A stretch of 64,000 nt of DNA from Cellulomonas triticagri (GTDB lineage Bacteria; Actinomycetota; Actinomycetes; Actinomycetales; Cellulomonadaceae): contig NZ_RFFI01000004.1 in assembly GCF_003696205.1 (NCBI RefSeq), positions 1 to 64,000 on the forward strand. Reading direction: 5' to 3'. Position numbers and translations under genes: made by a program. Below, one piece after another: positions 9,921 through 18,050 of the stretch (positions are counted from its first letter, which is position 1; the number at the start of each line of letters is the position of its first letter). The notes beneath the pieces are model-generated. The model was given only the letters and a program-made list of their open reading frames with translations, did no database searches and was not told the origin of the DNA.

Positions 9921-9950
9921 AGGGTAGCCGCCGTGGCAGGCAGCGGTCAA
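9921..9950 (-). promoter_or_regulatory. rplM-rpsI promoter
   Basis: Minus strand: -35 TTGACC (9945-9950), an 18-bp spacer, and -10 TACCCT (9921-9926). It predicts a transcript start near 9914 and an untranslated leader of about 140 nt before the rplM GTG. This fits vegetative sigma recognition. Confidence 0.7.
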
Positions 9951-9961
9951 AGCGACCTCGG

Positions 9962-11662
9962 TCACCGGGTCCGCTGCACCCGACCGGCGTCCCACCGGGC
10001 CTCCGGCGTCTCCACCACGGCGCCGTCCTCGCCGAACACGAGGAACCGGTCGAAGCCGCGCGCGAACCACCGGTCGTGGGTCACCGCGAGCACCGTCCCC
10101 TCGAACGCCGCGAGCCCCGCCTCCAGCGCCTCCGCCGAGTGCAGGTCCAGGTTGTCGGTGGGCTCGTCGAGCAGCAGCAGCGTCGCCCCGCCGAGCTCCA
10201 GCAGCAGGATGTGGAACCGCGCCTGCTGCCCGCCGGACAGCGTCTCGTACCGCTGCTCCGCCTGCGCGACGAGCTCGTAGCGGTCCAGCGCCTTGCTCGC
10301 GGGCTCCCGGCCCATCCCCGCCCGGCGGCCCTCGCCGCGGTGCAGGATCTCCAGCAGCGTCCGCCCGGCGAACGCCGCGTCCTGCGCGTGCTGCCGGTTC
10401 TGCGCGAAGAACCCGGGGACGACGCGCGAGCCCAGCCGGGCCACGCCCGTGTGCCGCACCGGCTCGACCGGCGGCCCGCCGTCCGCGTCCTGCGCGCCCG
10501 AGCCCGGCTCAGGGTCGCTGCCGCCCGCGGCGAGCAGCCGCAGGAAGTGCGACTTGCCCGAGCCGTTGGACCCCAGCACCGCGACGCGCTCGCCGAACCA
10601 CACCTCGAGGTCGAACGGCTGCATCAGCCCGGTGAGCTCGAGGCGCTCGGCCACCACGGCCCGCTTGGCCGTGCGCCCGCCGCGCAGCCGCACCCGGACC
10701 TGCTGCTCACGCGCCACCACCTCGGGCGGCCCCGCCTCCTCGAACTTGCGCAGCCGCGTCTGGGCGGCCTGGTAGCGCGAGGCGAGGCCGTCGTTGAAGG
10801 CCGCCTTGTTCTTGAGCGTGTTCACCAGCGTGACGAGCTTGGCGTGCTCCTCGTCCCAGCGGCGCTGCAGCTCCGCCAGGCGCTCGATCCGCGCCTCGCG
10901 CGCCGCCTGGTAGGTCGTGAACGTCCCGCCGTGGATCCACAGGCCCGCGCCGGTGCGGGTGGGCTCCAGCGTCGCGACGTGCGTCGGCACCCGGGACAGC
11001 AGCTCGCGGTCGTGGCTGACCAGCAGCACGGTCTTGGGGCTCGCCACCAGGCGCTCCTCCAGCCAGCGCTTGGTCGGGACGTCCAGGGCGTTGTCCGGCT
11101 CGTCCAGCAGCAGCACCTCCTGCGGGCCGCGCAGCAGCGCCTCCAGCACCAGGCGCTTCTGCTCGCCGCCGGACAGCGTCCGCACCGAACGGTCCTGGAC
11201 GCGGTCGAACGGCAGCGACAGCACCGCGTCCGTCACCCGGTCCCAGTCCGCCTCGACCTCGTAGCCGCCGACGTCCGCCCAGTCCGCGAGCGCCTGCGCG
11301 TACCGCATCTGCGAGGGCTCGTCGTCGACCTCCAGCATGTGCAGCTCGGCGAGCGTGAGCTCGCGCGCCGCCGCGCCGACCGCGCCGGGCGTCAGCGAGG
11401 CGAGCAGGTCACGCACCGAGCGGTCGTCGGCGATCCGCCCGACGTCCTGCCGCATCACCCCGAGGCCGCCGGTGCGGACGACCGCGCCCTCGTGCGGCTG
11501 CTCGTCGCCCGCGACGATCCGCAGCAGCGTCGACTTGCCCGCGCCGTTCGGCCCGACCAGCGCCGTGCGCTGCCCCTCGCCCACCCGCAGGTCGATCCCG
11601 CCGAGCAGCGGACGTCCGTCGGGGAGCACGTAGCGCACGTCGTGCACCTCGAGATGACCCAT
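9962..11662 (-). CDS. ABC-F family ATP-binding protein
   Basis: A 566-residue soluble protein with two ATP-binding cassettes and no membrane segments, as in ABC-F translation factors. Cassette 1 has Walker A GPNGAGKST (37-45), signature LSGGEQKR and Walker B VLLLDEPDN. Cassette 2 has GSNGSGKSH, LSGGQQAR and LLLLDEPTDNLD. A charged linker with AELQRRWDEEHAKL joins them. ABC-F members act at the ribosomal E site, and some protect against antibiotics. The usual Thr after GKS in the second Walker A is His. The subfamily and any resistance role cannot be told from sequence alone. Confidence 0.9.
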   Translation of the reverse strand: MGHLEVHDVRYVLPDGRPLLGGIDLRVGEGQRTALVGPNGAGKSTLLRIVAGDEQPHEGAVVRTGGLGVMRQDVGRIADDRSVRDLLASLTPGAVGAAARELTLAELHMLEVDDEPSQMRYAQALADWADVGGYEVEADWDRVTDAVLSLPFDRVQDRSVRTLSGGEQKRLVLEALLRGPQEVLLLDEPDNALDVPTKRWLEERLVASPKTVLLVSHDRELLSRVPTHVATLEPTRTGAGLWIHGGTFTTYQAAREARIERLAELQRRWDEEHAKLVTLVNTLKNKAAFNDGLASRYQAAQTRLRKFEEAGPPEVVAREQQVRVRLRGGRTAKRAVVAERLELTGLMQPFDLEVWFGERVAVLGSNGSGKSHFLRLLAAGGSDPEPGSGAQDADGGPPVEPVRHTGVARLGSRVVPGFFAQNRQHAQDAAFAGRTLLEILHRGEGRRAGMGREPASKALDRYELVAQAEQRYETLSGGQQARFHILLLELGGATLLLLDEPTDNLDLHSAEALEAGLAAFEGTVLAVTHDRWFARGFDRFLVFGEDGAVVETPEARWDAGRVQRTR

Positions 11663-11668
11663 GCGCCG

Positions 11669-11741
11669 ATCGTCCCAGCCCGGCGCCCGGGGACCCAATC
11701 CATATCGCCCGGTGGCAGGCGGCGGGTGCCGGTGCCACGCT
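11669..11741. promoter_or_regulatory. Divergent leaderless promoter pair, ABC-F / DUF5709
   Basis: Minus strand GACGAT (11669-11674) is 6 nt before the ABC-F ATG at 11662. Plus strand CACGCT (11736-11741) is 6 nt before the DUF5709 ATG at 11748. The boxes are weaker matches to TANNNT than elsewhere, but the spacing is the same. Confidence 0.45.
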
Positions 11742-11747
11742 CGGGAC

Positions 11748-12161
11748 ATGAGCGAGGACACCCCTGCCACCAGCACCGACCCGGCCACCGGCACCGAGGG
11801 CGACGCCGACCAGCTCCCCGCGGAGGACACGCTCGCCGACCGCGGCGTGGACGACCTCCTGGACGAGGGCTACACCGTCCCGGAGCGCCCCCGCCCGGCC
11901 GCGAGCCACTGGGGCGAGACGCCCTGGGAGGAGTCGCGCGGCGAGACCCTGGACCAGCGCGTCGCCCAGGAGGAGCCCGAGGTCTGGGAGGACGACCGCC
12001 CCGCGGACGCCAGCCGCCAGACCGACCGCGCGGGTCGGCTCGCGGAGGACGACGACGCCGTCGAGGCGGGCGGCAACGACCAGTTCGCGGTCGACTCCGG
12101 CGTCGACGGCGGCGCCGCGAGCGCCGAGGAGGCCGCCGTCCACCTGGTCGAGGAGGACTAG
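11748..12161 (+). CDS. DUF5709 domain protein
   Basis: A 137-residue, strongly acidic, probably disordered protein. The segment [22 protein letters not shown], followed by a Trp-containing [16 protein letters not shown] segment, matches the actinobacterial DUF5709 family. No signal peptide or membrane segment was seen. Function unknown. Its TAG stop shares the palindrome CTAG with the truA stop on the other strand, so the two coding regions overlap by 4 bp tail to tail. CACGCT 6 nt upstream supports the ATG at 11748. Confidence 0.75.
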   Translation: MSEDTPATSTDPATGTEGDADQLPAEDTLADRGVDDLLDEGYTVPERPRPAASHWGETPWEESRGETLDQRVAQEEPEVWEDDRPADASRQTDRAGRLAEDDDAVEAGGNDQFAVDSGVDGGAASAEEAAVHLVEED

Positions 12162-13111
12162 CCCCGCAGGGGGTGCGGGTCGACCTCCGCCGCGACGCGG
12201 GGCGCGCGGGTGCGCTCCTGGCGCGCCGCGAGCTCCGCGTCCGGCGGGTAGACGACCTCCTCCAGCGTGAGGCCGTGCGCCGCGACCACCGCGCTGCCGG
12301 GGTCGCGGCGCCCGCCCACCAGCAGCTCCGCGGGCCAGTCGACCGGGCGGCGCCCCTCCCCCACGGCGAGGCTGGCGCCGACCAGCGCCCGCACCATCGA
12401 GTGGCAGAACGCGTCCGCCCGCACCGTCGCCACCACCAGCCCCGCGTCCGGCCCGTCGGCGGGCCGCTCCCACGTGAGCTCGTCGAGCGTGCGGATCGTC
12501 GTGGCCCCCTCGCGCGGCTTGCAGTACGCCGCGAAGTCGTGCAGCCCCAGCACCCGTTGCGCCCCCTCGTGCATCGCCGCCTCGTCCAGCGGGCGCCGGC
12601 TCCACAGCACGTCGTGCCGCCGTAGCGGGTCCCGCCGGGCCGGGTCGTCGCACACCCGGTACACGTACCGCCGGGCGACCGCCGAGAACCGCGCGTCGAA
12701 CCCCGCCGGCGCGACCGCCACCCGCCGGGCGACGACGTCGTCCGGCAGGACCCCCGCCAGGCGGGTGAGCAGCGAGGCCGCGGGGGTGCGGTCGGAGCGG
12801 CCGGGGACGAGCCGCCACGCCGCCTCGGGGACGTCCACGTGGATCACCTGACCCCGCGCGTGCACACCGGCGTCGGTCCGCCCCGCCACCGTCACCCGCG
12901 GCGGCGGGTCCCCCCGGTGCGCGGAGCGGAGCACCAGCGCCAGCCCGTCCTCCACGACGCCCTGGACCGTGCGCAGCCCCGGCTGCCGGGCCCAGCCCGC
13001 GAAGTCCGTCCCGTCGTAGGCGAGGTCGACCCGCACCCGCACCACGGCGGCCACGTCGGTCTCGTCGCTCGGGGTCAGGTCCGGGGTCGGGTCAGCACTC
13101 AGGTCGGGCAC
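12158..13111 (-). CDS. truA: tRNA pseudouridine synthase A
   Basis: A 317-residue TruA that modifies uridines 38-40 in the anticodon arm. The catalytic aspartate lies in [10 protein letters not shown] (Asp80). [17 protein letters not shown] (29-45) is the family N-terminal strand. The GTG start at 13111 is supported by TACGCT 6 nt upstream. truA often closes the rpoA-rplQ operon, but here it is transcribed on its own about 3 kb further along. Tail-to-tail overlap with the DUF5709 gene. Confidence 0.95.
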   Translation of the reverse strand: MPDLSADPTPDLTPSDETDVAAVVRVRVDLAYDGTDFAGWARQPGLRTVQGVVEDGLALVLRSAHRGDPPPRVTVAGRTDAGVHARGQVIHVDVPEAAWRLVPGRSDRTPAASLLTRLAGVLPDDVVARRVAVAPAGFDARFSAVARRYVYRVCDDPARRDPLRRHDVLWSRRPLDEAAMHEGAQRVLGLHDFAAYCKPREGATTIRTLDELTWERPADGPDAGLVVATVRADAFCHSMVRALVGASLAVGEGRRPVDWPAELLVGGRRDPGSAVVAAHGLTLEEVVYPPDAELAARQERTRAPRVAAEVDPHPLRG

Positions 13112-13117
13112 CCGCCG

Positions 13118-13146
13118 AGCGTACGGTGCGCCCGCTGCTCTACCCT
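13118..13146. promoter_or_regulatory. Interlocked divergent leaderless promoters, truA / ROK kinase
   Basis: Minus strand TACGCT (13118-13123) is 6 nt before the truA GTG at 13111. Plus strand TACCCT (13141-13146) is 6 nt before the ROK GTG at 13153. Only 17 bp separate the two -10 boxes, so two polymerases could not occupy them together. Confidence 0.6.
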
Positions 13147-13152
13147 CGTCCG

Positions 13153-13920
13153 GTGCCCGTGCCGCCCCCCACCCCGTACACGCTCGCCGTCGACTGCGGG
13201 GGCGGGGGCATCAAGGCGTCCGTCCTCGACGCGTCCGGCACCCTGCACGCCCCTGCCGTGCGCGTCCCGACGCCGTACCCGCTGCCGCCCGAGCGCCTCG
13301 TGGACACCATCGCGGAGATCGGCTCGCGCCTGCCGCCGTTCCAGCGCGCCACCGTCGGCATGCCGGGGATGATCCGGCACGGCGTCGTCGTCGCCACCCC
13401 GCACTACGTGACCCGCTCCGGACCGCACACCCGCGTCGACCCCGAGCTCGTCGCGGCCTGGTCCGGCTACGACATCCGCGCGGCCGTCGAGCACCGCCTC
13501 GCGGTGCCTACGCTGGTCCTCAACGACGCCGAGGTGCACGGCGCGGGCGTCGTCTCCGGCACCGGGGTCGAGCTCGTCCTCACGCTCGGCACCGGTCTCG
13601 GCTCCGCGCTGTTCGACGGCGGCCGGGTCGCCCCGCACCTGGAGTGGTCGCACGCGCCCGTGCGGCGCAGCACCACCTACGACGAGTACATCGGGCAGAT
13701 CCAGCGCGCCCGCCTCGGCGACGCCCTGTGGTCCCGGCGCGTGCGCCAGGTGGTCGAGGGGCTGCGACCGGTCGTGCTGTGGGACCGGCTCTACCTCGGC
13801 GGCGGGAACTCCCGGCAGATCACCCCGCAGGTGCTCGCCCGGCTCGGGGACGACGTCGTCGTGGTCCCCAACCAGGCGGGCATCGTCGGCGGCGTCCGCG
13901 CCTGGCAGCTCGGGGTCTGA
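13153..13920 (+). CDS. ROK family sugar kinase-like protein
   Basis: A 255-residue actin-fold sugar kinase of the ROK type. The N-terminal phosphate loop reads [16 protein letters not shown], the second motif is [10 protein letters not shown] and the adenosine region is [15 protein letters not shown]. The zinc-binding Cys cluster of many ROK kinases and repressors is absent, and there is no DNA-binding domain. This fits the actinobacterial polyphosphate/ATP glucokinase group, but the substrate is inferred. GTG 13153 is chosen because TACCCT lies 6 nt upstream; an in-frame GTG at 13126 would begin upstream of that box. Confidence 0.75.
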   Translation: MPVPPPTPYTLAVDCGGGGIKASVLDASGTLHAPAVRVPTPYPLPPERLVDTIAEIGSRLPPFQRATVGMPGMIRHGVVVATPHYVTRSGPHTRVDPELVAAWSGYDIRAAVEHRLAVPTLVLNDAEVHGAGVVSGTGVELVLTLGTGLGSALFDGGRVAPHLEWSHAPVRRSTTYDEYIGQIQRARLGDALWSRRVRQVVEGLRPVVLWDRLYLGGGNSRQITPQVLARLGDDVVVVPNQAGIVGGVRAWQLGV

Positions 13921-13926
13921 CCCCGG

Positions 13927-14229
13927 TCAGGCGGCTCCGACGAGCACCGTGACCTCGGCGAGCGCCGCGGCGTCGCGGCTCCGCTCGACCTCGATGTCGT
14001 AGCCGTTCTGCGCGGTCAGCCAGTAGCGCTCGGACAACCCGAGCGCCTTGGACAGGCGCAGCGCGGCGTGCGGGGTGATCGAGCGGCGTCCGCGCAGGAT
14101 CTGCCCGAGGTGCGTCTGGGACAGCCCGGTCGCCTGCGCGAGGCGGTAGGCACTGATCCCCAGGGGGGTCAGGAACTCGTCGCGCAGGATCTCGCCGGGG
14201 TGTACCGGCGGGTAGAGCGTCTCGTCCAC
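13927..14229 (-). CDS. higA: HigA-type antitoxin, XRE family
   Basis: A 100-residue protein starting with the HigA hallmark PPVHPGEILRDEFL, followed by a helix-turn-helix: YRLAQATGLSQTHLGQIL. HigA binds and neutralises HigB and represses its own operon. It follows higB by 10 bp, the toxin-first order typical of higBA. GAGGAGG lies 5 nt upstream of the GTG start, giving the antitoxin a much better ribosome binding site than the leaderless toxin. It converges with the ROK gene. Confidence 0.88.
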   Translation of the reverse strand: MDETLYPPVHPGEILRDEFLTPLGISAYRLAQATGLSQTHLGQILRGRRSITPHAALRLSKALGLSERYWLTAQNGYDIEVERSRDAAALAEVTVLVGAA

Positions 14230-14239
14230 GGCGTCCTCC

Positions 14240-14521
14240 TCAGTGGTAGTCGGTGATCTCGACGTCGGCCGGCCCCGAAGGGGTCCACGTGAAGCAGATG
14301 CGGTACTGGTCGTTCACCCGGATCGAGTGCTGCCCGACCCGGTCCCCGGCCAGCTTCTCCAGCCGGTTCCCCGGCGGCACCCGCAGGTCGGATAGCCCTT
14401 CGGCCCACGCGAGCTGGAGCAGCTTCTTGTGCGCAGCACGGTGCTCGGCGACACCGAGCCTCGGGGTGTGCTGACGCCGCCACACCCGCTCCGTCGTACT
14501 ATCGCGGAACGATACTATCAC
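14240..14521 (-). CDS. higB: HigB-type mRNA interferase toxin
   Basis: A 93-residue RelE/HigB toxin that cleaves mRNA on the ribosome. The family pattern is visible: N-terminal VIVSFRDSTTERVW, GDRVGQHSIRVNDQYRICF and a C-terminal DVEITDYH with the conserved His. The GTG at 14521 is chosen because homologues begin at this SFRD strand and TACGCT lies 6 nt upstream. The in-frame ATG at 14548 would lie upstream of that box. The start overlaps the end of the hydrolase gene by 23 bp. Confidence 0.88.
   Translation of the reverse strand: MIVSFRDSTTERVWRRQHTPRLGVAEHRAAHKKLLQLAWAEGLSDLRVPPGNRLEKLAGDRVGQHSIRVNDQYRICFTWTPSGPADVEITDYH
14498..14516. promoter_or_regulatory. Candidate HigA operator
   Basis: Imperfect inverted repeat ACTATCG (14498-14504) / CGATACT (14510-14516) around a 5-bp centre, with 6 of 7 positions pairing. 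It lies just downstream of the predicted higB transcript start and within its first codons, the usual place for an autoregulatory HigA site. It stands out as AT-rich against its surroundings. Confidence 0.45.
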
Positions 14522-15266
14522 TGGTCGAGCGTACCGGCCGGTCACCACCTACCTCGGTCCGGGCGGCCACCTCCGCGTGGGCCACCAGGAGGGCCCGGGT
14601 GAACCCCACCGGGCGCACCAGGGACACCAGGTGGGTGGCCCCCGGGACGACCACCAGCCGCCCGTCGCGGCACGCGCGCAGGAACCGGCGCTCCTCGCCG
14701 CGGAAGTGGTCGTACCGCCCGTTGACGAGCCACACCGGCGCCGCGACGCGCGCGAGGTCGGCGACGGGCGTGGCGGCCCGCATCTCCCGCAGCACGTCGT
14801 CCACGACGTCCAGCGCGAACCCCCCGGCGGCGGCGTCCTGCGCGGCGTCCGCGGTCAGCACCCGGTCCACCATCCGCTGGTTCAGGCTCGCGCCCCGGTC
14901 GGGCAGGCGCGCGATGCCGCGGGCCGCGACGGCCCACCCGCCGACCAGCGCCGGGAGCGGGCGGGTGCAGCAGGACGCGGCGAGCAGCCCCGCGACCTGC
15001 CGCGGGTTCCGGGCGGCGTGGGCGATCGCCACGTACCCGCCGAGGGACAGGCCCACGACGAACGCCCGGCCCCCGACGGCGTCGACCGCGTCGCCGACCG
15101 CGGCCACGGCGCCGTCGAGCGTGAACCGCTCGCCGCGCCGCTCGCCGTGCCCGGGCAGGTCGACGGCCAGGGCGGGGACCCCCGCGCGGGCGAGCGCGTC
15201 CTGCTGCGCGCGCCACATGGTCCGGGACGTCCGCAGGCCGTGCACGAGGACGACGGGCAGGGTCAT
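14499..15266 (-). CDS. Alpha/beta hydrolase
   Basis: A 255-residue cytosolic alpha/beta hydrolase. The oxyanion HG motif is VVLVHGLRTSRTMW, the nucleophile elbow is VVGLSLGGY (Ser in GLSLG), the acid residue lies in VNGRYDHF and the catalytic His in GATHLVSL. The triad is complete, but the substrate (ester, lactone or other) is unknown. ATG 15266 is preferred to GTG 15269 because TAGCCT lies exactly 6 nt upstream of the ATG. The last codons overlap higB. Confidence 0.85.
   Translation of the reverse strand: MTLPVVLVHGLRTSRTMWRAQQDALARAGVPALAVDLPGHGERRGERFTLDGAVAAVGDAVDAVGGRAFVVGLSLGGYVAIAHAARNPRQVAGLLAASCCTRPLPALVGGWAVAARGIARLPDRGASLNQRMVDRVLTADAAQDAAAGGFALDVVDDVLREMRAATPVADLARVAAPVWLVNGRYDHFRGEERRFLRACRDGRLVVVPGATHLVSLVRPVGFTRALLVAHAEVAARTEVGGDRPVRSTSDSIVPR
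14528..14533 (-). promoter_or_regulatory. higBA leaderless -10 box
   Basis: TACGCT on the minus strand, 6 nt before the higB GTG at 14521, inside the 3' end of the alpha/beta hydrolase gene. Confidence 0.55.
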
Positions 15267-15272
15267 CACCCG

Positions 15273-15332
15273 AGGCTAGCGAGACCGGGGCTCCCGCTTC
15301 GCCCTGTGCGGCGGGCGCACCCGCGCTACGGT
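15273..15332. promoter_or_regulatory. Divergent leaderless promoter pair, hydrolase / 15339 gene
   Basis: Minus strand TAGCCT (15273-15278) is 6 nt before the hydrolase ATG. Plus strand TACGGT (15327-15332) is 6 nt before the GTG at 15339. Both match TANNNT. Confidence 0.6.
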
Positions 15333-15338
15333 GCCGCG

Positions 15339-16244
15339 GTGGGCCTCTTCCGCAGGCGGCGCCGGAAGCCGGAACCGTGGGACCTGGTCACCGAGGCGGT
15401 GGCCGCCTTCGGTCGCGCCGGCGTGCCCGTGACCCCGGGCGCCGACGGCGAGCTGCGCACGTCCGACGGTCACGTGTACGGGCTGCACAACCTGGAGCTG
15501 GTCCTGCGGACGGCGCCGCGCGCGCAGTGGCCGCGGATCGTCGACCACCACGCCCGCACGATGGCCGCCGCCCGCGAGGACGAGGCCCCGACCTCGGTCG
15601 AGAAGGTGCGGGACATCCTGCTGCCGCGGGTGGTGGACACCGGCGCGGCGGGTGGGACCCTGCCCGCCGCGGCCCTCGCCGCGGGTCGGCCGCTCGCGCC
15701 CGGGCTGACGGTGCTGCCCGCGCTCGACCGTCCCGCGACGGTCGCGACGCTGTCCGCCGTGGACGACCTCGGCGGCTGGGACGCGATCTGGCCGGTCGCC
15801 ACGGCGAACCTGCGCCACCTGCCGCTGCCCGAGCACCTGCCGGTGGACACCGAGACGGTGCCGTCGGCGCGGGTGCACGTGTTCCGCTCGGACGACTTCT
15901 TCGGGGCCAGCCGGGTGCTGGACCTGGACCACCTGCTCGCCGCCGTGCTCCGGCTGGAGCGTCCCGCGCACGGCACGCTGGTGGCGCTGCCCAACCGGCA
16001 CGTGCTCGCGGTGCACGTGGTCGACTCCGCAGCCGTGCTGCGGGCCGTCCCCGCGCTGCTGGCGTTCGCCGAGGCGCAGGTCGACGGGCCGGGCCCGCTG
16101 AGCCCGCACGTGTACTACCGCTCCCCCGACGGCCGCCTCGAGCAGGTGTCGCGCCGCGACCCCGACGGGTCCGTGCACGTGGACGCCACCGGGGCGCTCG
16201 GGACCGCCCTGTCCCGGCTCGGCCTCACCGGCGACGACGACTGA
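15339..16244 (+). CDS. Conserved hypothetical protein, possibly DUF1444-like
   Basis: A 301-residue soluble protein starting with an Arg-rich stretch (FRRRRRKPEPWDL). No signal peptide, membrane segment or recognised catalytic motif was seen. Segments such as VHVFRSDDFFGASRVLDLDHLL and the overall length recall DUF1444 (YtpQ-like) proteins, but this is a weak impression. The GTG at 15339 is fixed by TACGGT 6 nt upstream. It converges with rplQ across a shared bidirectional terminator. Confidence 0.6.
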   Translation: MGLFRRRRRKPEPWDLVTEAVAAFGRAGVPVTPGADGELRTSDGHVYGLHNLELVLRTAPRAQWPRIVDHHARTMAAAREDEAPTSVEKVRDILLPRVVDTGAAGGTLPAAALAAGRPLAPGLTVLPALDRPATVATLSAVDDLGGWDAIWPVATANLRHLPLPEHLPVDTETVPSARVHVFRSDDFFGASRVLDLDHLLAAVLRLERPAHGTLVALPNRHVLAVHVVDSAAVLRAVPALLAFAEAQVDGPGPLSPHVYYRSPDGRLEQVSRRDPDGSVHVDATGALGTALSRLGLTGDDD

Positions 16245-16252
16245 CACGACGA

Positions 16253-16297
16253 AGGGCCCGGCCCCCACGAGCGTGCTGCTCGTGCGGACCGGGCCCT
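16253..16297. terminator. Bidirectional terminator, rplQ / 15339 gene
   Basis: A long two-part stem: AGGGCCCGG (16253-16261) with CCGGGCCCT (16289-16297), and the inner CACGAGC (16266-16272) with GCTCGTG (16278-16284). It sits between convergent stops, 8 nt after one and 20 nt after the other. Confidence 0.8.
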
Positions 16298-16317
16298 CGC
16301 GTGCGTGGACCGGTCGG

Positions 16318-16824
16318 TCAGGCCTTGTCGGCCTCGTCCGCCGTGGTCTCCTCGGCCGGAGCCTCGGTCGCCTCGGTGGTCTCCTCGGCCTTCGGCTCCT
16401 CCGCCTTCGGCGCGGCCTTCGCGGCGGCCTTGGTGGCCTCGCGGACGACGGCCTGCTTCGGCGAGACGGGCTCGAGCACGAGCTCGATCACGGCCATGGG
16501 GGCGTTGTCGCCCTTGCGGGGGCCGATCTTCGTGATGCGGGTGTAGCCGCCCTGACGCTCGGCCATCTGCGGGGCGATCTCCACGAACAGCTCGTGGACG
16601 ACCGACTTGTCGCGGACGACGGTCAGGACGCGACGACGGGCGTGCAGGTCGCCGCGCTTCGCGAAGGTGACGAGGCGCTCGGCGAGGGGGCGCAGGCGCT
16701 TGGCCTTGGCCTCCGTCGTCGTGATGCGCTTGTGCTCGAACAGCGCCGTGGCCAGGTTGGCCAGGATCAGCCGCTCGTGCGCCGGGCCGCCACCGAGCCG
16801 GGGACCCTTGGTGGGCGTAGGCAT
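16318..16824 (-). CDS. rplQ: 50S ribosomal protein L17
   Basis: A 168-residue L17; the core (residues 1 to about 118) begins [20 protein letters not shown] and includes [20 protein letters not shown]. The C-terminal 40-50 residues form a low-complexity Ala/Glu/Lys/Thr tail not found in the roughly 120-residue E. coli protein but common in actinobacteria. It is the last gene of the infA-rplQ operon, 67 bp after rpoA. Confidence 0.96.
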   Translation of the reverse strand: MPTPTKGPRLGGGPAHERLILANLATALFEHKRITTTEAKAKRLRPLAERLVTFAKRGDLHARRRVLTVVRDKSVVHELFVEIAPQMAERQGGYTRITKIGPRKGDNAPMAVIELVLEPVSPKQAVVREATKAAAKAAPKAEEPKAEETTEATEAPAEETTADEADKA

Positions 16825-16891
16825 GTCGTTACTCCTTGGTTCCAGTGATGGGCCGGCGGGTCACGCGGTCAGCGTGCCCGCCTCCCCGGCG

Positions 16892-17902
16892 TCAGTACTG
16901 CTCGTCCTCGGTGAAGTCGCCCTCGTCGCCGTCGTAGTACGCGGCGGCGCTCGGGTCGAAGTCGAGCGGGCTGTCCTTGAGGGACAGGTTCAGCTCGGAC
17001 AGCTTCTCCTTGACCTCGGTGATCGACTTCGCACCGAAGTTGCGGATGTCGAGCAGGTCGGCCTCGGAACGCGCCACGAGCTCGCCCACCGTGTGGATGC
17101 CCTCGCGCTTGAGGCAGTTGTACGACCGGATGGTCAGCTGCAGGTCCTCGATCGGCAGCGCCAGGTCCGCGGCCAGCGCCGCGTCCGTCGGCGACGGGCC
17201 GATCTCGATGCCCTCGGCCTCGACGTTCAGCTCGCGGGCGAGACCGAACAGCTCGACCAGGGTCTTGCCCGCCGAGGCGAGCGCGTCCCGCGGGCTGATG
17301 GCCGGCTTGGACTCGACGTCGACGATCAGCTTGTCGAAGTCGGTGCGCTGCTCGACACGGGTGGCCTCGACCTTGTAGGTCACCTTGAGGACCGGCGAGT
17401 AGATCGAGTCGACCGGGATGCGGCCGATCTCGGCCTCGAACGACTTGTTCTGGTTCGCCGAGACGTAGCCACGACCGCGCTCGACGGTCAGCTCGATCTC
17501 GAGCTTGCCCTTCTCGTTCAGGGTGGCCAGGTGCAGGTCGGGGTTGTGCACCTCGACGCCGGCCGGCGGGACGATGTCCGCCGCGGTCACGTCACCCGCA
17601 CCCTGCTTGCGCAGGTACATCACGACCGGCTCGTCGTTCTCCGAGGAGACGACGAGGTTCTTGATGTTGAGGATGATCTCGGTGACGTCCTCCTTGACGC
17701 CCGGCACGGTGCTGAACTCGTGCAGCACACCGTCGATCCGGATGCTGGTCACGGCCGCGCCCGGGATGGACGACAGCAGCGTGCGGCGCAGGGAGTTGCC
17801 GAGCGTGTAGCCGAAGCCGGGCTCGAGCGGCTCGATGGAGAACCGCGACCGGTACTCCGAGATGACCTCTTCGGTCAGGGTGGGGCGCTGTGCGATGAGC
17901 AC
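16892..17902 (-). CDS. rpoA: DNA-directed RNA polymerase subunit alpha
   Basis: A 336-residue alpha subunit. The N-terminal dimerisation domain starts [13 protein letters not shown] and contains the conserved [17 protein letters not shown]. The C-terminal domain with [18 protein letters not shown] and [14 protein letters not shown] contacts UP elements and activators. The tail is acidic ([11 protein letters not shown]). GTG 17902, with GAGAGG 9 nt upstream, is chosen; the in-frame Met further upstream would add about 32 unrelated residues. Confidence 0.98.
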   Translation of the reverse strand: MLIAQRPTLTEEVISEYRSRFSIEPLEPGFGYTLGNSLRRTLLSSIPGAAVTSIRIDGVLHEFSTVPGVKEDVTEIILNIKNLVVSSENDEPVVMYLRKQGAGDVTAADIVPPAGVEVHNPDLHLATLNEKGKLEIELTVERGRGYVSANQNKSFEAEIGRIPVDSIYSPVLKVTYKVEATRVEQRTDFDKLIVDVESKPAISPRDALASAGKTLVELFGLARELNVEAEGIEIGPSPTDAALAADLALPIEDLQLTIRSYNCLKREGIHTVGELVARSEADLLDIRNFGAKSITEVKEKLSELNLSLKDSPLDFDPSAAAYYDGDEGDFTEDEQY

Positions 17903-18000
17903 TTCGGGGTTCCTCTCAGCGTGCGTCCGCCATATGACGCAGCGCAGGTACTCGCTGGCCGACTCGGGTCTCGGTCCACCCGGACGACCGGCCGGCACCG

Positions 18001-18032
18001 CGGTGGGCGGGGGATCGCTCCCCCGCCCACCG
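18001..18032 (-). terminator. 14-bp hairpin with GCGA loop between rpsK and rpoA
   Basis: Perfect arms 18001-18014 and 18019-18032. In the mRNA the loop reads GCGA, a GNRA tetraloop. It begins 18 nt after the rpsK stop. It may act as an attenuator or processing site that sets RpoA levels apart from the ribosomal proteins. Confidence 0.6.
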
Positions 18033-18050
18033 GGGCCCGGCTACGGGATG

